A DNA stretch of 19,832 nucleotides from an uncultured Clostridia bacterium (lineage in GTDB: Bacteria > Bacillota > Clostridia > Christensenellales > Aristaeellaceae): positions 1-19,832 of the forward strand of contig CAKUKP010000057.1 in NCBI GenBank assembly GCA_934663625.1. Reading direction: 5' to 3'. Under the pieces are notes generated by a model. It had not been told where the DNA came from. It searched no databases and saw only the letters and a program-made list of their open reading frames with translations. The translations under genes and the position numbers were made by a program. This document shows positions 8,901-14,381 of the stretch, in pieces (position 1 is the first letter of the stretch; the number at the start of each line of letters is the position of its first letter).

Positions 8901-10949
8901 ATTAACGCTCTCAGGAATCATCAGATCCGATATAGAGGTACAATTATAAAACGCTCCCTCATCAATATAAACCAATCCATTGCTGATCACTATCTCTGAT
9001 AGATTGGTACAATTACGGAATGCGTTAACACAAATACCTTCTATACCATTTGGAATGTTTATACTTTTTAGATCATAGCATGATTCAAATGCATAGTTCC
9101 CTATTTTAGTTACAGCATAGCCATCTATATCTTCAAGAACATTAACATGTTCATTATTCCCGACACAGGCTGTAACAATCGCTTTATCATCAATGATAGA
9201 ATACTCTATTCCGTCTATGATTATTTTTACAGGTTCAGTGGTAGGCGTGGGTTCCGGTGTAGGTATTGGCGTAGGCTCCGGCGTGGGCGTGGGGTCTGGT
9301 TCGGGCGTAGGTGTAGGCGCGGGCGTAGGTGTAGGCGTGGGTTCCGGAGTTGGCGTAGGCGTGGGTTCCGGAGTTGGCGTAGGCGTGGGTTCGGGCGTAA
9401 TAAAGCCATATTTTACCGCCCAATCATAGGCATAGCTACCCTCCGGCGCGTTTATTTCCTTCAGGTTGGGACATTCAATAAAAACACTAGAAGCAATGTA
9501 TGAAAGGCTGGCAGGAAGCGTAACACTGGTCAAATTACCGCAACGGGAAAACGCTCCAGTGTAAATGTTCTCAACGCCTTCGGGGATTGTTACGCTTTGC
9601 AGGCTTTCGCAGTAACTGAATGCCATGTTCTGTATATCTACAACCGAGCCCGGAATTACAACGCTGGTTAATGCATCGCAATGTTCAAATGCGCAAAGCC
9701 CAATATCTTTCACCGTATTCGGTATCACAACGCTGGTGATATTGGAATTTTCACGCAGTACATCTACTCCGATCGCAGTTACGGGATAATCCAACAGCGT
9801 ATCCGGGATTATCAGATCGCTTTCATCTCCGCTGTAGTCTGTAATCATAGTTCCGAGGATTTCTTCCGTTTCATCGTCAAGCTGATAGCGCGCACTCCAT
9901 CCATTCAACCCTTCATTCGAAATGCGGAAGCCATAATCGGTTCCATAGTAGTAATGACCGTATTCATCCTTAACAATCATGCAGAAAACGTTAAAGTGAC
10001 GCGTACCGACTTCCATGTATTTCTTGGGAATCGTTGCAGAAATCCGACCTGAATCGAGTTCTGTTATTTCATAATTCGAGCCCAAATCTTCTCCTGTTGA
10101 AGAACACAAATACAGTTCATAGGAAGCCGCGCCGTCCACAGCTTCCCAAATCGTTTCAATATCTCCAAAAGGCAGCACGGGATAATTTTCATTATCCACA
10201 TACTCACCATTGTACTCAGCCTCTACCGACAATTCAGCGCTGAGCAGACGCTTTTTCAAAATGGGAGCCTGGGAAACGTTTATGGTTTTTTTCACATTTC
10301 CGCATACGATGTTGAACGTACCGGTGCGCTTGGCGCCGGTATAATTACCTGCAAGATCAATAGAACATCCCTTATCATCAGCTGAATAAACGAACTCTTC
10401 AACTGTAATCCACGCATCATTGGGCACGATCGACCATTCGCCTTCGGCTTCTATGCCCCAAATGTAATATGATTCTTCGTTGCCGGGCGCATTATCCCAA
10501 TATGCCTTACCATCCCGCCATGTAATTGTTATTTCATAATCAATTTCATGTTCACCGATGTATCCAATCTCAAGACCATCTATGTTCAGCGCGCCGGTTG
10601 TGGAAATATACCCCTTCTCCACTGCCCAATCATAGGCATAGCTGCCTTTGTTCGCCGTGACGGCAACGCCGGACAAGCCTTCAAACGCCGTATCGTCGAT
10701 AAACGTCAGGGAATCGGGCAGATTAATCTCCGAAAGGGTACTGTTCGCGAACGCGCGGGCGCGGATTTCGGTCGTCCCTTCGGGCACAACCACCTTATCG
10801 ATGGCGGTATCGCCGTAGAACGCCTCCGTATCGATGATTTTCAGCGCCTTCGGCAACGCCAGCACGGCTTCGGCGATCGCGCTCAGGTTTGCGCACATCA
10901 ACGCCAGCGCCAGCAAGATCGATATCAGCTTTCGTATTCTACCCTTCAT
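2991..10949 (-). CDS. Giant secreted BspA-type leucine-rich-repeat modular protein
   Basis: 2652 residues from the chosen ATG at 10949, which has GGAGAGGG at good spacing and begins a clean signal peptide (KGRIRK, then a hydrophobic stretch ending AIAEA). An in-frame ATG at 10991 adds 14 residues but has no ribosome site. Approximate order: LRR block A (28-110); BACON-like domain (170-228); Fn3-like domain (230-345); LRR block B (355-515); Pro/Thr linker (517-572); LRR blocks C, D and E (573-1530), totalling about 40 repeats of 22-23 residues with blocks A and B; two carboxypeptidase-regulatory-like domains (1535-1623 and 1632-1718); Ig/Fn3-like domains (1720-2108); SH3b-like domain (2106-2167); second linker (2173-2206); helical C-terminal region (2210-2652) not recognised. 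No LPXTG motif, C-terminal membrane segment or lipobox is seen, so surface retention may depend on the SH3b-like module. Likely adhesion or glycan/host binding; the ligand is unknown. Confidence 0.9.
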   Translation of the reverse strand: MKGRIRKLISILLALALMCANLSAIAEAVLALPKALKIIDTEAFYGDTAIDKVVVPEGTTEIRARAFANSTLSEINLPDSLTFIDDTAFEGLSGVAVTANKGSYAYDWAVEKGYISTTGALNIDGLEIGYIGEHEIDYEITITWRDGKAYWDNAPGNEESYYIWGIEAEGEWSIVPNDAWITVEEFVYSADDKGCSIDLAGNYTGAKRTGTFNIVCGNVKKTINVSQAPILKKRLLSAELSVEAEYNGEYVDNENYPVLPFGDIETIWEAVDGAASYELYLCSSTGEDLGSNYEITELDSGRISATIPKKYMEVGTRHFNVFCMIVKDEYGHYYYGTDYGFRISNEGLNGWSARYQLDDETEEILGTMITDYSGDESDLIIPDTLLDYPVTAIGVDVLRENSNITSVVIPNTVKDIGLCAFEHCDALTSVVIPGSVVDIQNMAFSYCESLQSVTIPEGVENIYTGAFSRCGNLTSVTLPASLSYIASSVFIECPNLKEINAPEGSYAYDWAVKYGFITPEPTPTPTPEPTPTPTPEPTPTPTPAPTPTPEPDPTPTPEPTPIPTPEPTPTTEPVKIIIDGIEYSIIDDKAIVTACVGNNEHVNVLEDIDGYAVTKIGNYAFESCYDLKSINIPNGIEGICVNAFRNCTNLSEIVISNGLVYIDEGAFYNCTSISDLMIPESVNSIGSDAFKNCDNLKACVIFGSYGEEYCKDNRIPYSLKQMDTKMVEYIVLDDGTIEISRYVGNDEVVVIPQMIDGVVVSSIGEGAFKDCTTVQRVYLYDTIKNLGDKSFYGCSGLISIRLSTNIEEIPFYAFYKCSKMEKITIPGGVKRLGSGAFSSCMKLKDIELPESLEEIHSSFSDCTSMTQIELPNNLQVLDGGFYGCTALESIVLPDSINTIGQSTFMYCSNLKYIKLPMNLKQISTNAFRGCSLLNDIDFPDGLTRIHNEAFAECINLSIVELPDSVGTIESYAFRNCKKLKRVVLPDALTMIGKGAFNNCEALTDINYPRMLAVIDGEKGIFEGCVSLKQFAIPDGVTVIPAHLFENSSLETILLPEGATTIERRAFYGCNLKTVVLPESIMEIGVAAFENCSKLTTINFPNGLLGMGGWAFANCNSLEAIDLQNTEIATIGMKAFYNCGSLSSLQLPKNLKIIGTSAFDGCYVDELWIPNSVERMDTWALPNCDIINYPLNWSINERCEHDYINATNSSISCIHSPYRSVRTLTVPDGITEIPDYAFKDTSYLERLVISNSVTKIGDYAFYNAFNYANVPTLYVGANVTAIGYKAFVDCNENLTIYGESGSYIEEYALAKGLKFVAVESAKPDIDFAFTIIDNECTIARYVGVEKSVDVPNAINGYNVTRIGDDAFKGCRSLTSINIPNSVTHIGDNAFWLCRNLSSIYIPDSVTAIGAGAFFECSSLTSISIPDGVTSIGEDTFFECSSLTSVSIPDGVISIGAWAFFECSLSSIYIPDSVMTIGNKAFSGCSSLTSIYIPDSVTSIGVDAFRRCGSDLVIYGESGSYAETYANENNITFSTEPMPVPTVSISGRVITRDATPISGVSVTLWLDAYTDGDPIFLSTDANGAWSYGKAKAGHRYLVEFAKEGYVLSKNAIIVDVGSADVSVQSIIGEAGEKNAQVTLSGNVKTAAGTGLPNVLVSVYGANNNICYAYTQTDASGKWTCSIPANGQAVIIKYICTGYDFAETSLDCTLVGNTEIQTVYGTLSVSDDIAGDIQFTMSTNEAAVNEEVTFDITCPDGNKARLLVDEIAYDIVSVTDGAANLNRAFTKAGSRKVQFQMGTEEGWGAVSEAQMLTITAMGTLAAPVLDDVQDMYLGDDFRISWADVENADRYIVYLYCNGEVWYKESTTKHSIAVDKSYFVTEGQYCVEVIAIGNEYSQNSASAIFNVGHRDYNIQVLSPTVGSLYVPGDDVWLNVSNPVGAQVVLTVRSDDGTEKRYPETGTYTMDDILVSFKPDVPGRYAFTVEAYPAGMNDIEYCPKVFSATQEFVVNGPIVYSVKAAAGSLTTYGVTGVKFTFDVDCNTVVKTIAVLDNGTEIQRIDPVRENVEYHNWFSYTAAPTTEGAHTYSFIGYDENGTAGNKCAYTVYLISKMGGTKYAVQDGVSLYAMPYASAVRKTLTISDTIMINGSINGYYYASVGGKQGFVKQSMVRDTQVTIKPDPTPSPTPVPSDAPTPDPSSAPTVAPSATNKPYVAKTYVEMVEMNWNSIGDGCQAAYDYWNGGFAGGVKWVADVGGKFDFTKFIADSFNVLWNASEATAKGIYKAVYGESVDDKTLSEVTADLRVKAGEVSMYFAAGITIDDLEQIVSILDSSEKTAGQYADEYLTKVKKTYDWVDTIQKQISDGDNVNLFEVYTKLLDWIGKHGVDIPESFYESLDTRILEFVAKTCTKLGIKPSDVGVGDATKSTSEILKALNEQAEAVGKTISIAGDILDIVLDVIDTVNYFEALRNFSDKELTQIRLALNATTNTRLRTALTMIVTDIEKAFEPRALMERVKEKMKNWVLSKGIDEIISSACPIYKFAKFVVKVTNLSASKKMEACKDFLRSFELARDVKTGFIDQLRNTSTMPTAERIQELIGYSAAYADMTSDMYEKYKALMEYNGKSWFGSAPSYLVSYDPNAFRAKFILSIVYVRTGSAK
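4332..4432 (-). repeat. Pro/Thr/Ser linker-coding repeat before the C-terminal domain
   Basis: Low-complexity codons giving alternating Pro with Thr, Ser or Asp (PTPSPTPVPSDAPTPDPSS and on). It separates the SH3b-like module from the unrecognised helical C-terminal domain, so that domain is probably an independently folding unit on a flexible stalk. Confidence 0.75.
6425..6840 (-). repeat. Near-identical 69-bp tandem LRR repeats (block E)
   Basis: Consecutive 23-residue repeats of the form IPDxVxxIGxxAFxxCSSLTSI. The DNA is nearly identical between neighbours: the stretch ending CAAAGAATG recurs at positions ending 6580, 6649 and 6718, exactly 69 bases apart. One unit is 22 residues (AFFECSLSSIY instead of FFECSSLTSxS), reflecting an in-frame 3-base deletion near 6556-6572. 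This is the most homogeneous part of the whole LRR array. Confidence 0.85.
9234..9398 (-). repeat. Pro-Thr-Glu linker-coding repeat between LRR blocks B and C
   Basis: Encodes a roughly 55-residue linker of PTPTPEPT-like units. The DNA includes exact 24-bp tandem copies at 9332-9355 and 9356-9379, and a third partial copy from 9380. This is a likely site of length variation by slippage in multiples of 24 bases. Confidence 0.85.
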
Positions 10950-11012
10950 ATTCCGCACCCTCTCCATAATCGTTTCCAAAATAGCTTCCAATAATTATCA
11001 AATCCCATTTTT

Positions 11013-11041
11013 ATTGTAACGTTGCATTATCATTTTGTCAA
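11013..11041 (-). promoter_or_regulatory. Sigma-A promoter of the giant LRR gene
   Basis: On the minus strand there is a perfect TTGACA (11041-11036), a 17-base spacer and TACAAT (11018-11013). The predicted start near 11006 gives a leader of about 57 bases to the ATG at 10949. Confidence 0.8.
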
Positions 11042-11051
11042 CCATTTTGTC
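11031..11051. repeat. 9-bp direct repeat over the divergent promoter region
   Basis: CATTTTGTC occurs at 11031-11039 and 11043-11051, a 12-base period, covering the -35 box of the LRR promoter. A shorter related core, CCATTTT, also appears at 11005-11011, and in inverted form at 11090-11096 inside the -10 box of the opposite promoter. A regulator site is possible but unproven. Confidence 0.45.
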
Positions 11052-11065
11052 GCGATTCTACCGCA

Positions 11066-11094
11066 TTGACGGCGCTGCGAAACAATGGTAAAAT
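11066..11094 (+). promoter_or_regulatory. Sigma-A promoter of the nucleoside-salvage operon
   Basis: TTGACG (11066-11071), a 17-base spacer and TAAAAT (11089-11094), with the start predicted near 11101. It runs back-to-back with the LRR promoter; the two -35 boxes are separated by 24 bases. Because the promoter covers the upstream in-frame ATGs at 11066 and 11093, it argues for the GTG start at 11126. Confidence 0.78.
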
Positions 11095-11125
11095 GGGTAT
11101 ATCAAAAAGCATACGGGGTGAAAGT

Positions 11126-11965
11126 GTGGAATACAGCTATGAATATTTCCGCAAATCGGCGGATTATGTGAAACAGTTCGTGCCCTTCGAACCGGAGATT
11201 GCGATCATTTTGGGCTCCTGTCTGGGGCCGCTCGCCGGGTTGATCGAAAACCCCATCACGATTGATTACCGCGATATTCCGAATTTTCTGATTTCCACCG
11301 CGCCCTCCCATGCGGGCAAGCTGATCTTCGGCACGATCGAGGGGCGGCGCGTGGTTTGCATGTCCGGAAGGTTCCATTATTATGAGGGCTATGATTTCGA
11401 ACAGCTGGTCATCCCCATCCGCCTTTTCCATCTGCTGGGCGTAAAATCCGTCATTTTGACAAATGCCGCGGGCGGCGTAAATGAAAGCTATCGTCCCGGC
11501 GATGTGATGATCCTGTCCGACCACATCAAAATGACCGGTGCAAGCCCGCTGCGCGGCAAAAATATCGATGAATTCGGCCCGCGCTTTTTCAACACGGTCA
11601 ATCTGTACACGCCGGAGCTGCGCGCGCTCGCGCTTTCGCTGGCGGAGGGCTCCGGACTTACCGTACACGAGGGCGTATACATCTTCTTCACCGGCCCGCA
11701 ATTTGAAACGCCCGCGGAAATTCGCGCCGCGCGGATTCTGGGCGCGGACGCGGTGGGCATGTCCACGGTGACGGAATCGCTCACGGCGGCGCACTGTGGC
11801 ATGAAGGTGCTGGCGATGTCCGTCATTACCAATATGGCGGCGGGCGTGATCCCCGATCGCGCCGTAACCGCCGACGAGGTGGATGAAACCGGCGCGATCA
11901 TCGCCGATCGATTCACAGCATACGTAAAGCGCATCATCGCGCACATGAAAGAGGTTCGCCTATGA
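11126..11965 (+). CDS. Purine nucleoside phosphorylase, probably for 5'-deoxy- or 5'-methylthio-inosine
   Basis: 279 residues from a GTG start with GGGGTG 5 bases upstream; upstream in-frame ATGs fall inside the promoter. Trimeric PNP-family motifs are present: GSCLG (30-34), RFHYYEGY (82-89), TNAAGG (112-117), GPQFETPAE (190-198), GMSTV (211-215) and ITNMAAG (234-240). Glu194 and Asn236 correspond to the Glu201/Asn243 pair of mammalian PNP that reads 6-oxopurines, so inosine- or guanosine-type bases are expected. The family's SHDEV/NHEEV motif, whose His contacts the ribose 5'-OH, reads TADEV here (Ala249). Losing that contact suits a 5'-deoxy or 5'-methylthio sugar. The reaction would be nucleoside plus phosphate giving hypoxanthine and a 5-modified ribose 1-phosphate. 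It overlaps the deaminase start by 4 bases (ATGA). Family assignment is firm; substrate is inferred. Confidence 0.92.
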   Translation: MEYSYEYFRKSADYVKQFVPFEPEIAIILGSCLGPLAGLIENPITIDYRDIPNFLISTAPSHAGKLIFGTIEGRRVVCMSGRFHYYEGYDFEQLVIPIRLFHLLGVKSVILTNAAGGVNESYRPGDVMILSDHIKMTGASPLRGKNIDEFGPRFFNTVNLYTPELRALALSLAEGSGLTVHEGVYIFFTGPQFETPAEIRAARILGADAVGMSTVTESLTAAHCGMKVLAMSVITNMAAGVIPDRAVTADEVDETGAIIADRFTAYVKRIIAHMKEVRL

Positions 11966-13293
11966 AACAGCTATTTTCAAACTGCGGCATTCTCGCCTGG
12001 CAGGACGATGATTTTGCCTACATTCCGCGCGGCTATCTGGGCATCGACGGCGATACGATCCGTTATATCGGCGTCGATCGTCCGGACGGCGATTATGATG
12101 TGATTCACGATTACGAAGGCCGCCTTTTAATGCCGGGGCTGATCAACAGCCATTGTCATGCCGCCATGACGCTGCTGCGCGGCGTAGGCAGCGATCTGCC
12201 GCTGGATCGTTGGCTGTTTGAAAAGATATTTCCCATCGAGGATCGCATGACGGAAGCGGATATGAAGGCGGGAAACGAACTGGCGATGATGGAAATGATC
12301 GCCGGCGGAACGACCTCCTTTTCCGATATGTATATGCTGCCCCGCACGGTGATCGAATCCAATGAACGAATCGGCATGAAGATGAACCTCGGCCGCGTGA
12401 TTCAGAGCTTCGATCCCAACGAAACCGCCGCCGATACGCCGCGCATCCCTGAAGCGCTGAATCTGTACGAGCAATACAACGGCGCGCAGAACGGGCGCAT
12501 TCGCATCGATTTTCTGGTACACGCGGAATATACCACGAACGATGCGGTGACCTCCGGCTTTGCGGATCGCTGCCGCGAATATCTGGATCGCGGCGCGCAG
12601 ATGCAGATTCATCTATCCGAAACCGAAAAGGAGCATCGGGAATGCATTCAGCGCCACGGTATGACCCCCGCCGCGTGGTGCGAAAAAATGGGGCTTTTTG
12701 ATATTCCCACCGCCGCCGCGCACTGCGTATGGTGTACAAAGGCGGATCTGGAAATCCTCAAGCGCCACAACGTAAGCCCCGTGCACAATCCATCCAGCAA
12801 TATGAAACTGGGCAGCGGTTTTGCGCCGGTTCCCGAAATGCTGGAAATGGGGCTGAACGTGGCACTCGGCACGGACGGCGCCGCCAGCAACAACAATTTG
12901 AATATGTTCGAGGAGATGCATATCGCATCGATCATTCACAACGGCTATCACTTGAATCCTACGATCATGCAGCCGAAGCAGATTCTGCGCATGGCGACCG
13001 TAAACGGCGCGCGTTTGCAGGGCAGACGCGATACCGGCAAGCTGGAGGTCGGCATGAAGGCGGATATCATCGCTATCGATTTCAGAAACAGGGCGCATCT
13101 GTTCCCCGCATTCGACCCCTATGTAATGCTGGTGTACGCCGCGCAGGGTTCGGATGTGAGCATGACGATGGTGGATGGCAAAATGCTGTATGAGGATGGC
13201 AGATTTTTGACGCTCGACCCCGCGTTGGTACTGAAAAACGCGCGGGCAGCGGTAAAAAGATTATATGGAGGAAATGAAAATGCGCGCGGATAA
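11962..13293 (+). CDS. Amidohydrolase of the MTA/SAH/5'-deoxyadenosine deaminase family
   Basis: 443 residues, typical of the TrzA/MtaD/DadD group. The metal and catalytic residues line up with spacing like the Thermotoga SAH/MTA deaminase: His64 and His66 (SHCHAAMT), His187 (HAEY), His217 and Glu220 (HLSE), His254 (AAHC) and Asp305 (GTDGAASNNN). The HNPSSNMKLGSG motif (275-286) is also characteristic. The family hydrolyses the 6-amino group of adenosine derivatives, releasing ammonia and the inosine form. Translation is coupled to the phosphorylase upstream (4-base overlap), and the gene runs into the next start. Its pairing with a 6-oxopurine-type phosphorylase argues that deamination comes first. 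Guanine or chlorohydrolase-type activities in this superfamily are less likely given the neighbours. Confidence 0.9.
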   Translation: MKQLFSNCGILAWQDDDFAYIPRGYLGIDGDTIRYIGVDRPDGDYDVIHDYEGRLLMPGLINSHCHAAMTLLRGVGSDLPLDRWLFEKIFPIEDRMTEADMKAGNELAMMEMIAGGTTSFSDMYMLPRTVIESNERIGMKMNLGRVIQSFDPNETAADTPRIPEALNLYEQYNGAQNGRIRIDFLVHAEYTTNDAVTSGFADRCREYLDRGAQMQIHLSETEKEHRECIQRHGMTPAAWCEKMGLFDIPTAAAHCVWCTKADLEILKRHNVSPVHNPSSNMKLGSGFAPVPEMLEMGLNVALGTDGAASNNNLNMFEEMHIASIIHNGYHLNPTIMQPKQILRMATVNGARLQGRRDTGKLEVGMKADIIAIDFRNRAHLFPAFDPYVMLVYAAQGSDVSMTMVDGKMLYEDGRFLTLDPALVLKNARAAVKRLYGGNENARG

Positions 13294-14350
13294 AGATCTG
13301 GCGTTTATGCTGCAATATGAAAATATCGCATGGTACGATGGCGGCGAGGTGCGGATACTGGATCGCCGCTGCTACCCCCGCAAGGTGGAATTCGTAGTAT
13401 GCAAAACGCATCAGGAGGTGGCGCAGGCCATCGCCGATATGGTCACACAGAGCGCGGGACCCTACACCGCCGCCGCAATGGGCATGGCGCTGGCGGCATA
13501 CGAATGCCACGATATGACGGCGGATCGAAAGCTTGCCTACCTTGAGGACGCGGCGGACGTGATCGCCAACGCGCGCCCGACCACGGCGCAGCGGATGCGG
13601 CTGATCGTGGACGGCTGCATTGAAGCCGCAAAGACCGCCATCCTGTCCGGCGCGGACGTAAGCTCCGCCATCGTAGATCATACGATCGCAATGAACGATC
13701 TGCGCTATGGCAAGGTAGAAAAAATGGCGGAATATCTGGTGGACATGTTCCCGAACAACGGCGGCGTAATGACGCAATGCTTCGGCGAAACCATCGTCGG
13801 TCAGATGCTGAAGATCGCAAAACGACGCAAAAAGAACATTCGCCTGTTCTGCCCCGAAACCCGCCCGTATTTTCAGGGCGCGCGGCTGACCGCCACGGTC
13901 TGCCATGACATGGGCTTCGATGTGACCGTGATTACCGATAACATGCCCGCCTATGTAATGCAGAATGAACAGATCGACGTATTCACATCCGCGGCGGACG
14001 CGATCTGCATGGACGGTTACGTGGTCAACAAGGTCGGCACGTTCCAGATCGCCATCGTGGCGAAGTACATGGGCATCCCCTATTTCGTAACCGGCGCGCC
14101 CGATCAGGGGCATACCGATGCGGACACCGTGACCATCGAAATGCGCGATCCCGATTTCGTGCTTCAGGCGATGGGCGTAAAGACCGCCTGCGACGGCGTG
14201 AAGGGTTATTATCCCTCGTTTGATATTACCCCGCCGCATCTGGTAAGCGGCGTTGTAACGGATACCGGCATCTATTCCCCCTACGATCTGCACCGCTATT
14301 TTGCCGATGGCAATATGGGCGAATACCGCCAGTCCGCGCCCGTCGTATAA
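13280..14350 (+). CDS. MtnA-like 5-(methylthio/deoxy)ribose-1-phosphate isomerase
   Basis: 356 residues. ATG 13280 is chosen over ATGs at 13265 and 13274 because GGAGG at 13267-13271 is 8 bases upstream. It belongs to the MtnA/eIF2B-alpha-like family: ARPTTAQRM (98-106), the catalytic Cys167 in GVMTQCFGE, ETRPYFQGARLTA (193-205), ITDNMPAYVM (218-227), Asp240 in AADAICMDG and NKVGT (250-254). Cys167 and Asp240 match the Cys160/Asp240 pair of Bacillus MtnA, which turns the aldose 1-phosphate into the ketose 1-phosphate. It is divergent: the RGAP segment that supplies a substrate-binding Arg reads SAGP (58-61), THCN is TQCF and GADR is AADA. A changed substrate, such as 5-deoxyribose 1-phosphate, or a related phosphosugar isomerase is possible. 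It overlaps the deaminase by 14 bases. Confidence 0.87.
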   Translation: MRADKDLAFMLQYENIAWYDGGEVRILDRRCYPRKVEFVVCKTHQEVAQAIADMVTQSAGPYTAAAMGMALAAYECHDMTADRKLAYLEDAADVIANARPTTAQRMRLIVDGCIEAAKTAILSGADVSSAIVDHTIAMNDLRYGKVEKMAEYLVDMFPNNGGVMTQCFGETIVGQMLKIAKRRKKNIRLFCPETRPYFQGARLTATVCHDMGFDVTVITDNMPAYVMQNEQIDVFTSAADAICMDGYVVNKVGTFQIAIVAKYMGIPYFVTGAPDQGHTDADTVTIEMRDPDFVLQAMGVKTACDGVKGYYPSFDITPPHLVSGVVTDTGIYSPYDLHRYFADGNMGEYRQSAPVV

Positions 14351-14381
14351 GCGCAATCATTTAATTGAGGTATACAGAGAT

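Noticed and set aside
3235..9503. Many plus-strand open frames opposite the giant LRR gene, including Gly/Val repeats near 9193-9429
   Set aside because: They are antisense to a continuous 2652-residue frame with clear domains; the Gly/Val runs are simply the complement of the Pro/Thr linker codons.
10890..10949. Lipoprotein signal (cysteine in the hydrophobic stretch ALALMCANL)
   Set aside because: The residues before the Cys do not form a lipobox and the Cys is inside the hydrophobic core; a normal signal peptidase I site at AIAEA fits better.
11066..11125. An N-terminal extension of the phosphorylase from ATG 11066 or 11093
   Set aside because: Both ATGs lie within the predicted promoter hexamers, upstream of the transcription start; the GTG at 11126 has a ribosome site and gives the family's usual N-terminus.
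13082..14356. A 424-residue minus-strand open frame
   Set aside because: It is antisense to the MtnA-like isomerase, is rich in His, Arg and Ala as expected of a shadow in GC-rich DNA, and shows no family pattern.
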